A stretch of DNA of 64,000 nucleotides from CAIWHR01 sp963823215 (GTDB lineage: Bacteria > Pseudomonadota > Gammaproteobacteria > Burkholderiales > Casimicrobiaceae): assembly GCA_963823215.1 (NCBI GenBank), contig CAWGKT010000012.1, positions 868,001 to 932,000 on the forward strand. Reading direction: 5' to 3'. Positions within the stretch are counted from its first letter, which is position 1. Every line of letters starts with the position of its first letter. The notes beneath the pieces are model-generated. The model ran no database searches. It saw only the letters and a program-made list of their open reading frames with translations, and had not been told where the DNA came from. A program made the translations under genes and the position numbers. This document shows positions 55,397 to 62,641 of the stretch, one piece after another.

Positions 55397-55444
55397 CGCA
55401 CGCGACGGGCCACTGACGCAACACGACCGAGACAGGACCCCCGG

Positions 55445-56098
55445 ATGGACGCGAACGACGTCGCGCAGTTTCTCAAGGAAAACCCGAAATTCTTCGAGGA
55501 TTACGCCGATGTCATCGCCGAGATCTTCGTTCCGCATCCGCATGGCGGCCATGCGATACCGATCGCCGAGCGCCAGATCGTCACCCTGCGGGAGAAGTAC
55601 AGCGAACTCGACAGCCGCCTGCGCGAAATGATGCACTTCGGCAGCGAGAACGACCGGATCGGTGAACGCCTGCATCGTTCTACGCTGGCACTCATCGCCG
55701 CGCCCGACCTCGAGACCACGCTCGCCGTCCTCTACCATAGCCTGAAAGAGGATTTCGGCGTGCCGCACGTCGCGTGCCGGCTTTGGGGAAAGGTGCCCGA
55801 GCAATCGTATTTGCCCGAACTCGCTGCGACGAGCCAGGAGCTCCGCGATTACGCTGATCAGCTCGGCGCGCCGCATTGCGGTCCGGCCGCGCCGTTCGAA
55901 TCGCGGGACTGGTTCGATACTGGCATCGGCTGTCAGTCGTTCGCGTTCCTGCCGCTGCGCACCGCGTATACCTTTGGCCTCCTTGGCCTTGGTGACGAGA
56001 ACGCCGAGCGGTTTCGTTCCGCAATGGGTACCGTGTACCTGACACGCCTCGCGGAACTCGCGAGCGTGGCAACGTCGCGCTACCTGCCGCCGGTATAG
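55445..56098 (+). CDS. DUF484 family protein
   Basis: 217 aa. It begins MDANDVAQFLKENPKFFEDY, followed by the helix with VPHPHGGHAIPIAERQIVTL in its vicinity, then a GAF-like C-terminal half (VPHVACRLW, FAFLPLRTAYTFGLLGLGDE). DUF484 proteins always sit between dapF and xerC in proteobacteria, but the biochemical role is not known; the GAF-like fold suggests ligand binding. Complete, no oddities. Confidence 0.9.
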   Translation: MDANDVAQFLKENPKFFEDYADVIAEIFVPHPHGGHAIPIAERQIVTLREKYSELDSRLREMMHFGSENDRIGERLHRSTLALIAAPDLETTLAVLYHSLKEDFGVPHVACRLWGKVPEQSYLPELAATSQELRDYADQLGAPHCGPAAPFESRDWFDTGIGCQSFAFLPLRTAYTFGLLGLGDENAERFRSAMGTVYLTRLAELASVATSRYLPPV

Positions 56099-56127
56099 CG
56101 GTTCACGAGTCCGGCGGCCCGAGCACG

Positions 56128-57057
56128 ATGCGAAAAACGGCGCCACCGGGAATGGCTGCGCCGGACATCGCGCCGGTGAATGCCGCGCATCTCGCGGCGT
56201 TCGCCGATCGCCTCGCGGCCCGACCCGCGCACACCCGTGCCGCGTATCTGCGCGATGCACGCGTGCTCGCCGCGCTCGCTGGCGCTACCGATCTGGCCGG
56301 CCTTTCCGCACGGGAGCTCCGGCGTTTTCTCGCCACGCTGCATGGCCGGGGATTGTCCGGGCGCAGCCTTGCGCGAATGCTTTCGTCCTGGCGCGGTCTC
56401 TTTCGGCAACTGCAGGACCGCGACACGGCAACGAAGGAGAATCCGTGCGCGGGTCTGAAGGCGCCCAGGTCGGTCAGGAAACTTCCGTCCGCTCTTTCCC
56501 CCGACGAGGCCGTGCGCCTGGTCGAGATCTCCGGCGATGATCCGCTTGCCGTGCGCGACCGGGCGTTGTTCGAACTCGCGTATTCGTCGGGATTGCGCCT
56601 TTCCGAACTCGCGGGGCTCGATGCCGAACGCGTCGATCTCGCCACGGGTGAAGTCCGAGTCTGGGGAAAAGGCGCGAAGGAGCGGATCGTTCCGGTCGGC
56701 GCCGCGGCGCTCCAAGCCGTCCGCGCATGGCTCCCGGTTCGCGCGGGCGTGGCGAACGCGGATCCCAAGGCACTGTTCGTGGGCAGGAGCGGCAAGCGGA
56801 TCACCCCGCGCGCCATCGAACGTCGGCTTGCGGATTGGGCGCTCCGGCAGGGGCTGTCGCGCCACGTCCATCCGCACATGCTGCGGCACTCGTTCGCGTC
56901 GCACCTGCTGCAGTCGTCGGGTGATCTGCGGGCGGTGCAGGAAATGCTGGGACACGCGAGCATTGCCAGCACACAGGTGTACACGCACCTCGACTTCCAG
57001 TATCTCGCCAAGGCCTACGACAGCGCACATCCGCGGGCCAAGCGGAAGAAGGCCTGA
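56128..57057 (+). CDS. xerC: Tyrosine recombinase XerC
   Basis: 309-aa recombinase that with XerD resolves chromosome dimers at dif. N-terminal SAM-like core-binding domain (to about residue 105) and the catalytic domain with Arg in SSGLRLSELAGL, Lys in VWGKGAKERIVPV, HMLRHSFASHLL (His and second Arg), LGHASIAST and the nucleophile in YTHLDFQYL. It lies in the dapF-DUF484-xerC order that defines XerC rather than an integrase. No attachment site seen. Confidence 0.95.
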   Translation: MRKTAPPGMAAPDIAPVNAAHLAAFADRLAARPAHTRAAYLRDARVLAALAGATDLAGLSARELRRFLATLHGRGLSGRSLARMLSSWRGLFRQLQDRDTATKENPCAGLKAPRSVRKLPSALSPDEAVRLVEISGDDPLAVRDRALFELAYSSGLRLSELAGLDAERVDLATGEVRVWGKGAKERIVPVGAAALQAVRAWLPVRAGVANADPKALFVGRSGKRITPRAIERRLADWALRQGLSRHVHPHMLRHSFASHLLQSSGDLRAVQEMLGHASIASTQVYTHLDFQYLAKAYDSAHPRAKRKKA

Positions 57058-57084
57058 AGCAGACGACTCGGACGGCTGATGCCT

Positions 57085-57114
57085 TGGGCGCGCACTCCGC
57101 CAGTCGCGCGCCCA
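57085..57114. terminator. Hairpin between convergent xerC and dinB
   Basis: 9-bp arms TGGGCGCGC (57085-57093) and GCGCGCCCA (57106-57114), 12-nt loop. Symmetric and between converging genes, so a bidirectional terminator is plausible, but neither side has a T-run. Confidence 0.4.
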
Positions 57115-57136
57115 GGCCGGATGCGCGCGCGCGGCC

Positions 57137-57655
57137 TTACGGGGCTTCGACCATCCGGACGACGCCCGGCAGCCAAGGAATATCGGTGGCGCCGGGATCG
57201 TGTCCCGCCTGGCGCAGCAACGTCGTGAGCTGGCCGCGGTGGTGCGTCCCATGATTGAAGAGCTGGAGCGCCGCCACCGTGCGAGGCAACTCGCGGGTCC
57301 GGCCGTCGACCTTGCTCGTGTAGTGCAGGGTTCCGCCCAGCCACGCTGCGGTGAGGTTGCCGGCCCAATCCAGCATCTTGCGATCGGTGGTTTCGCGCTC
57401 GCGGGCAAGCTCCCCAAAGTCCGCGTACATGTCGGCGCCGAACGCAGGCGCCGTGCAGGGCTCGTCGATGAAGCGACCCAGCCACACTCGGTCGCCCCAC
57501 AGCAGATGGTTGAGCGTGCCGTGCATCGATCCGAAAAATGCGCCCCGCTCGAGCTTGCGCTCGTCGTCCGGAAGTTCCGCCAGCAGCGCGTACAGCCGCT
57601 CGTTCATCCAGCGGTTGTACCGCGCCATCAACTGGCAATACTCGGGCGCGATCAT
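57137..57655 (-). CDS. DinB/DUF664-family protein
   Basis: 172 aa from ATG 57655 (AGGGAAACC ribosome site). DinB four-helix fold: YNRWMNERLYALLAELPDDE near the N-terminus, GTLNHLLWGDRVWLGRF, and NHGTHHRGQLTTLLRQAG, supplying three metal-ligand histidines. The family binds divalent metal; some members are thiol transferases, but this one's substrate is unknown. Reading upstream of the ATG gives only repeat-derived peptide. Convergent with xerC. Confidence 0.88.
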   Translation of the reverse strand: MIAPEYCQLMARYNRWMNERLYALLAELPDDERKLERGAFFGSMHGTLNHLLWGDRVWLGRFIDEPCTAPAFGADMYADFGELARERETTDRKMLDWAGNLTAAWLGGTLHYTSKVDGRTRELPRTVAALQLFNHGTHHRGQLTTLLRQAGHDPGATDIPWLPGVVRMVEAP

Positions 57656-57693
57656 CGTGGTTTCCCTTGTGACTCCGGCAGCGGGTAGTTTAA

Positions 57694-57823
57694 TGGCCCC
57701 CGCGCTCACTGTGTGCGGCACAGCCGCATCCCGCTTCGCGGGACCAGCCTTCGGCTGTCCTTCGGCTTTCGGCCTGGTGTTCGCGGCCCTCCGCGGGGGC
57801 ACGTAGTGCCCTTCGTGCGGGCA
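57694..57823 (+). repeat. Composite intergenic repeat with three-hairpin module between gshA and dinB
   Basis: The module 57713-57775 is TGCGGC-ACA-GCCGCA, CCCGC-TTC-GCGGG, AGCC-TTC-GGCT, CGGCTTTCGGCC, the same order as at 30873-30934 with different loops. The flank ends in CCGCGGGGGCACGTAGTGCCC and reaches the gshA stop codon (57824-57826). Confidence 0.75.
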
Positions 57824-59113
57824 CTAGGCCGGAACGGCTTCCTCGGTGACCGCGAGCTCCTCGACCTCGATCGCGGCCGCGAGCTGCGCGAGGCGCGCGA
57901 CGACACCGTACGCGTAGAAACGGTTCGGCGTGCAACCGGCGGGCTCGGCGAGATTGGGGATGCATGGCGATTCGAACGCCAGCGGCACGAACTGTGCGCC
58001 CGGCGCGTTAAGGTTCTCGTCCCGGCCGCGCGCCGCGTGCACGCGATAGAAGCCGCCGACGACGAAACGATCGATCATGTAGACGACCGGCTCGGCGATC
58101 GCGTCGTGAATCGACTCGAACGTCGGCACTCCTTCCTGGACGATGACCGATGACACTTCCAACCCTTCCTTCACCACGGCCATCTTGTTGCGCTGCTTGC
58201 GGTTGAGGCCGGTGACTTCGTTGGCATCGCGCACGGTCATGATGCCCATGCCATAGGTCCCGGCGTCGGCCTTGACGATCACGAACGGCTTCTCGGTGAT
58301 GCCGTATTCCGCGTACTTCGCGCCGATCTTGTCCAGCAGGAACGACACGTTCGAAGCCAGGCATTCCTCGCCGGCGCGCTCCTGGAAGTTGATCTTGCCG
58401 CACACCCCGAAGTACGGATCGATGAGCCAGGGGTCGATGCCAAGCATCGTCGCGAACTCCTTCGCGACGAGGTGGAAGGCGGAGAAATGGTGCGACTTCT
58501 TGCGGTTGTGCCAGCCTGCGGCGAGCGGCGGGGCGATCGGCTGGTCGATATCGACGAAGATGGGCGGCGCGCCGGCCGACAGGTCGTTGTTGAGCAGCAC
58601 CATGCACGGATCGAAATCCGCGAGCCCGATGCGCCGGCCGGTGCGGACCAGCGGCTCGAGCGTGATGGAGCCCCCGTTGGGCAGATCGATTGCCGTTACG
58701 GTCGCGAGGTCCGGGATGAGCGAACCCAGGCGGACACGCATCCCCGCGTGGCGCAGGATGTTCTGCAGCGTCTCGACGTTCTGCAGATAGAACGTGTTGC
58801 GCGTGTGGTTCTCGGGGACGAGCAGTACGCCGCGCGCATCGGGACAGACACGCTCGACCGCCGCCTGGATCGCCTGCACGCAAAGCGGTAGGAACGCCGG
58901 ATTCAGGTTGTTGAAGCCGCCGGGAAAGAGGTTCGTGTCGACGGGCGCGAGCTTGAATCCCGCGTTGCGCAGGTCGACGGACGCATAGAAGGGCACCGCG
59001 TGCTCCTGCCACTGCGTGCGCATCCAGCGCTCGATGTCGGGCATCCGGTCGAGGAAACGCTGCTCGAGCTCGAGCAGCGGGCCGGCAAGCGCGGTGGTGA
59101 GATGAGGGACCAT
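57824..59113 (-). CDS. gshA: Glutamate-cysteine ligase, proteobacterial GshA type
   Basis: 429-aa enzyme making gamma-glutamylcysteine, first step of glutathione synthesis. The sequence is of the third ligase class found in beta/gamma-proteobacteria (landmarks FGVCGKINFQERAGEECLAS, VIVKADAGTYGMGIMTVRDA, MIDRFVVGGFYRVHA), not the E. coli fold. The ATG at 59113 has no strong ribosome site. It lies downstream of amtB on the same strand but behind a terminator. Confidence 0.92.
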   Translation of the reverse strand: MVPHLTTALAGPLLELEQRFLDRMPDIERWMRTQWQEHAVPFYASVDLRNAGFKLAPVDTNLFPGGFNNLNPAFLPLCVQAIQAAVERVCPDARGVLLVPENHTRNTFYLQNVETLQNILRHAGMRVRLGSLIPDLATVTAIDLPNGGSITLEPLVRTGRRIGLADFDPCMVLLNNDLSAGAPPIFVDIDQPIAPPLAAGWHNRKKSHHFSAFHLVAKEFATMLGIDPWLIDPYFGVCGKINFQERAGEECLASNVSFLLDKIGAKYAEYGITEKPFVIVKADAGTYGMGIMTVRDANEVTGLNRKQRNKMAVVKEGLEVSSVIVQEGVPTFESIHDAIAEPVVYMIDRFVVGGFYRVHAARGRDENLNAPGAQFVPLAFESPCIPNLAEPAGCTPNRFYAYGVVARLAQLAAAIEVEELAVTEEAVPA

Positions 59114-59173
59114 GGGAGCGCAGGAGGATGGCGGGGATCGATTGTAGCCGAACCCAAAGTCGCCCCTGGGGGG

Positions 59174-59202
59174 AAAAAAGAAGGGGCGCCGCGGGGCGCC
59201 CC
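59174..59202 (-). terminator. Intrinsic terminator after amtB
   Basis: On the minus strand GGGGCGCC (59202-59195), 4-nt loop, GGCGCCCC (59190-59183), then TTCTTTTTT (59182-59174). It separates the glnK-amtB unit from gshA. Confidence 0.88.
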
Positions 59203-59228
59203 GAATTGCCACCAGGGAGACTTACTTG

Positions 59229-60797
59229 CTAGATCCTGTACGCTGACTCGCCGTGCGACGCGATATCGAGGCCCTCGCGCTCTTCTTCCTCGGTCACGCG
59301 CAGGCCGATCGCGAAGTCGACGATCTTGTACGAAACGAAGGCCACCACGCCAGACCAGACGATGGTCGTTCCCACGGCCGTGGCCTGGATGAAGAGCTGG
59401 TCGTAGATCGAGTAGTCGGCGCCGATCTTGTTCGCGACGTAGTCGTAGATGCCCTGCCCGCCGAGCTTCGGCGACGCGAACACCGCGGTCAGCATCGCGC
59501 CCAGGATGCCGCCGATGCCGTGCACACCGAACACGTCCAGCGCGTCGTCCGCGCCCAGCCTCCGCTTGAGGCCGTTGACGCCCCAGAGGCAGACGACACC
59601 GGCGAGCAGCCCCATGATCAGCGCGCCGTTGACGCCGACGAAGCCGCAAGCCGGCGTGATCGCGACAAGACCCGCCACAGCACCTGACGCGGCGCCCAGC
59701 ATCGACGGCTTGCCCTTCAGCATCCACTCGCCGAACATCCAGGACAGCACGGCAGCGGCGGTGGCCACGAGCGTATTGATGAACGCGAGGGCGGCGGTGT
59801 CGCCGGCTTCGAGCGCCGATCCGGCGTTGAAGCCGAACCAGCCCACCCACAGCAACGATGCGCCGATCATCGTGAACGTCAGGTTGTGCGGCGCCATCGA
59901 GTCACGGCCGTAGCCGACGCGCTTGCCGAGCACGTACGCGCCGACGAGTCCCGCTATGCCCGCATTGATGTGGACGACCGTGCCCCCCGCGAAGTCGAGC
60001 GCGCCCTTCTGCCACAGCCAGCCGGCCTTCGCGGATTCGGAGGCGAGGGTGGCCGCGTCCTTGATGCCGTCCGGGCCAGGCCAAAACCAGACCATGTGCG
60101 CGATCGGCAGATAGGCGAACGTGAACCACAGCACGGCGAACAGCAGCACTGCTGCGAACTTCATCCGCTCGGCGAAGGCGCCCACGATCAGCGCCACGGT
60201 GATCGCCGCGAACGTCGCCTGAAAGACGACGAAGAGATACTCCGGGATCACCACGCCCTTGCTGAATGTCGCCGCGGCCGCGAACGACCCGACCCCGTCC
60301 TTGATGGTGAAGATTCCGGACAGGAAGAACCGGCTCACTCCGCCGAAGAAGGGACCGTCCTCGGTGAACGCGATGCTGTACCCGTAGACCGCCCACAGCA
60401 CGATGATGAGCGAGAAGATCACGAACACCTGCATCAGCACGGACAGCATGTTCTTCGAGCGGACGAGGCCGCCGTAGAACAGCGCGAGGCCCGGGATCGA
60501 CATCATGATCACGAGCAGCGTGGCGACGATCATCCACGCGTTGTCACCTTTGTTGGGTGAGGGGGGCGCTGCGGCGGCAGCCGGTTCGGCGGCCGCAGGC
60601 GCCGGCGTAGCGGCTGCCGCGGCGGGAGCGGCAGTCGAGGTGGCCGGAGCCACCGCCGGGGTGGCCGGCGCCTTGGCGTCAGTCGCCTGAGCCAGGAGGA
60701 TCGGGGCGCTGGCGTCGGCGAAGGCCGTTGCGGCGGCCGGGGCGAGCGCGCCGGCGAATGTTGCGCAGAGCGCGAGCAATGCAAGCATGCGTTTCAT
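59229..60797 (-). CDS. amtB: Ammonium transporter AmtB
   Basis: 522-aa trimeric ammonium channel. ATG at 60797 has GGGGAG upstream. A cleaved signal peptide (MKRMLALLALCATFAGALAP) is followed by about 50 residues of Ala/Pro-rich low complexity before the first helix (NAWMIVATLLVIMMSIPGLA). The pore twin histidines are in VVHINAGIAGLVGA and FGVHGIGGILGAM, and FYGGLVRSKN is the Amt signature. The C-terminus (EEEEREGLDIASHGESAYRI) is the GlnK-binding tail. 11 bp after glnK. Confidence 0.96.
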   Translation of the reverse strand: MKRMLALLALCATFAGALAPAAATAFADASAPILLAQATDAKAPATPAVAPATSTAAPAAAAATPAPAAAEPAAAAAPPSPNKGDNAWMIVATLLVIMMSIPGLALFYGGLVRSKNMLSVLMQVFVIFSLIIVLWAVYGYSIAFTEDGPFFGGVSRFFLSGIFTIKDGVGSFAAAATFSKGVVIPEYLFVVFQATFAAITVALIVGAFAERMKFAAVLLFAVLWFTFAYLPIAHMVWFWPGPDGIKDAATLASESAKAGWLWQKGALDFAGGTVVHINAGIAGLVGAYVLGKRVGYGRDSMAPHNLTFTMIGASLLWVGWFGFNAGSALEAGDTAALAFINTLVATAAAVLSWMFGEWMLKGKPSMLGAASGAVAGLVAITPACGFVGVNGALIMGLLAGVVCLWGVNGLKRRLGADDALDVFGVHGIGGILGAMLTAVFASPKLGGQGIYDYVANKIGADYSIYDQLFIQATAVGTTIVWSGVVAFVSYKIVDFAIGLRVTEEEEREGLDIASHGESAYRI

Positions 60798-60808
60798 GAC
60801 GACTCCCC

Positions 60809-61147
60809 TCAAAGCGCGTCCGCGCCGGTTTCCCCGGTGCGAATGCGCACGACCTGTTCGAGATCGGAGACGAAGATCTTTCCGTCGCCGATCTTGCCGG
60901 TTTTGGCGGCCTTCTCAATGGCTTCGAGCACGCGGTCGAGCTGATCACTCTTGATGGCCGCCTCGATCTTCACCTTCGGCAGGAAATCGACGACGTACTC
61001 GGCGCCGCGATAGAGTTCCGTGTGGCCTTTCTGCCGGCCGAAGCCCTTGACCTCGGTGACGGTGACGCCCTGCACGCCGATTCCCGACAGGGCCTCGCGG
61101 ACCTCGTCGAGCTTGAATGGCTTGATGACTGCGGTGACGAGTTTCAT
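60809..61147 (-). CDS. glnK: PII nitrogen regulatory protein GlnK
   Basis: 112-aa trimeric signal protein that senses 2-oxoglutarate and ATP/ADP and plugs AmtB when nitrogen is ample. It has the PII start MKLVTAVIKPFKLDEVREAL, the T-loop GRQKGHTELYRGAEYVVDFL with the uridylylated tyrosine at 51, and the B-loop KTGKIGDGKIFV. Adjacent amtB marks it as GlnK rather than GlnB. The TorF porin gene is 43 bp upstream, and a sigma54/NtrC promoter lies ahead of both. Confidence 0.96.
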   Translation of the reverse strand: MKLVTAVIKPFKLDEVREALSGIGVQGVTVTEVKGFGRQKGHTELYRGAEYVVDFLPKVKIEAAIKSDQLDRVLEAIEKAAKTGKIGDGKIFVSDLEQVVRIRTGETGADAL

Positions 61148-61190
61148 GGTCTCCTCGCGAAAGCGGTTGGCAGGTGAATGGTGGTCGCGC

Positions 61191-62003
61191 TCAGAACGTC
61201 TTCTTGACGTAGACGACGCCGACGTCCTTCGCCGTGTTGTAGCCGGTCAGGTCCGTGTAGAAGGCCTCCTTGGCATTGTTGCCGCTGTAGTACGCGCCGA
61301 CCTCGATTCCCTTGAATACACCGTCCGGCACCGTGTACGAAGCGCCCGCTTTCCAGTCGTTGTACGAGACCTTGGCGCTCCCGCTTGCGTCGTGATGCAC
61401 GTTGAGAATCCCGAAGTGCCCGAGCAATGTCACTCCTGAATCCCCGATCGGATAGTTGGCGTAGAAGTCGAAATACCACGTGCCGTCCGTCTTTTTCCCG
61501 ATGGGCTTTGCGCCGAAATAGTTGTCGAGGTTGTACGAAGCCTTGGCGCCGAGCCATTTCCAGTTGATCGCGCCGTAGAGCTCCCAGCTGTTGGCGTTCG
61601 GGTAGCCGGAATGGTTGCCCGGGTAGAGGTAGTAGATCGTGCCGAGGTCGTAGTTCCAGTCATCGTTGATGCTGCCTTTGTAGCCGCCGTAGAAATCCCA
61701 CTCGAGGCTGGATCGCGTATAGGTGCCGAAATCCTCGAGCCAGCTGATGTTCGATCCCCAGGTGCCGAGATAGAAGCCGCTCGAATGCGCCCAGTCGAAG
61801 CCGCCCTGCACGGCGGGCTTGCCGGCCGTCTGCGAGATCCCCCGGAAGATGTATTCGCTGAATAGGCCGACGTTCGCAGTAAGGGTGTAGTCCGGCGCCG
61901 GGGGGGCGGCGGGCGGGGGCGATTGCGCCAGCGCTGCGGTCGGCAGGAGGGTCGCGACGGCGAGGGCGTTGACCAAGGAACGCGGGATAGGCGATGTACG
62001 CAT
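61191..62003 (-). CDS. TorF-family putative porin
   Basis: 270 aa. Signal peptide MRTSPIPRSLVNALAVATLL ending ALAQ, then an aromatic-rich beta-barrel with alternating patterns (YTLTANVGLFSEYIFRGISQ; the C-terminus ends VVYVKKTF with terminal Phe, as in outer-membrane barrels). The family is found upstream of glnK-amtB and is likely an outer-membrane channel for nitrogenous solutes, inferred from the operon. RBS AGAGGACTCC fixes the ATG at 62003. First gene of the unit. Confidence 0.88.
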   Translation of the reverse strand: MRTSPIPRSLVNALAVATLLPTAALAQSPPPAAPPAPDYTLTANVGLFSEYIFRGISQTAGKPAVQGGFDWAHSSGFYLGTWGSNISWLEDFGTYTRSSLEWDFYGGYKGSINDDWNYDLGTIYYLYPGNHSGYPNANSWELYGAINWKWLGAKASYNLDNYFGAKPIGKKTDGTWYFDFYANYPIGDSGVTLLGHFGILNVHHDASGSAKVSYNDWKAGASYTVPDGVFKGIEVGAYYSGNNAKEAFYTDLTGYNTAKDVGVVYVKKTF

Positions 62004-62055
62004 GGAGTCCTCTCTTGCGATGAAATTATGAATTGAGCGGATGCCGAGTGTCCTG

Positions 62056-62071
62056 AGCATTTCATGTGCCA
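62056..62071 (-). promoter_or_regulatory. Sigma54 promoter of the torF-glnK-amtB unit
   Basis: On the minus strand TGGCACATGAAATGCT matches TGGCACGNNNNTTGCW at all but two fixed positions, with the invariant GG and GC exactly 10 bp apart. It lies 53 bp before the porin ATG. Confidence 0.8.
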
Positions 62072-62144
62072 ATAAGAATTGTCATTTTTATACAATGAGT
62101 TACACGCACTAACCCGACCTAGCCACGGACCGCGACCGATTCTT

Positions 62145-62161
62145 TGCACCAATCGGGTGCG
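62145..62161. promoter_or_regulatory. NtrC-type enhancer site
   Basis: TGCACCAATCGGGTGCG closely matches the NtrC consensus TGCACCAAAATGGTGCA (GCACC and GGTGC half sites with 5-bp spacer). It is about 75 bp upstream of the sigma54 promoter, normal for an enhancer. A weaker half site (TTGCACTGCACC) follows at 62169-62182. Confidence 0.75.
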
Positions 62162-62318
62162 CCCTTGCGTTGCACTGCACCATAGGGGAGCGGGACCGGC
62201 CGAACGCATTGACTCGGCATTCAGCCCTCGACCGAGCGGACGAGTTCGGTCCCCAGTCCGACTTTGCTAGACTCGTCGCACATTCCGATCTGCAGGTCGC
62301 GTTCAACAGGAGCTAGCC

Positions 62319-62567
62319 ATGCTGAATCCCCAGGGCTTTGACGAAATTGCAGCGCGCATCAGCAAGGTGCTCGAGAACTCACCGGCGAAGGACATCGAGA
62401 AAAATGTGAAGGCCATGCTGGCGTCCGGCCTTGCGCGGCTCGATCTCGTGCCGCGCGCGGAGTTCGAAGTGCAGGCGCAGGTGCTGCTGAAGACGCGCGA
62501 AAAGCTCGAGGCGCTGGAAAAGCGGGTTGCGGAATTCGAGGCACGATTTCCGCCGCCTGCGGCCTAG
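62319..62567 (+). CDS. ubiK: Ubiquinone biosynthesis accessory factor UbiK
   Basis: 82-aa YqiC/BMFP-domain protein. It is helical: IAARISKVLENSPAKDIEKN at the N-terminus and a C-terminal coiled coil (LLKTREKLEALEKRVAEFEA). UbiK forms a complex with UbiJ that supports aerobic ubiquinone synthesis. Ribosome site AGGAGCTAGCC precedes the ATG. Beginning of the plus-strand pair ubiK-comM; divergent from the nitrogen unit. Confidence 0.92.
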   Translation: MLNPQGFDEIAARISKVLENSPAKDIEKNVKAMLASGLARLDLVPRAEFEVQAQVLLKTREKLEALEKRVAEFEARFPPPAA

Positions 62568-62641
62568 AGGGCCCCGCATTGCCGGCGCAACTCCAATATC
62601 GACGCCATTGCACCGGCGACAGTCTGCGGAAGAAGCCGGTG

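Noticed and set aside
56128..57057. XerC read as a phage integrase beside an island
   Set aside because: The dapF-DUF484-xerC order and standard length identify the housekeeping XerC; no attachment repeats or phage genes are near.
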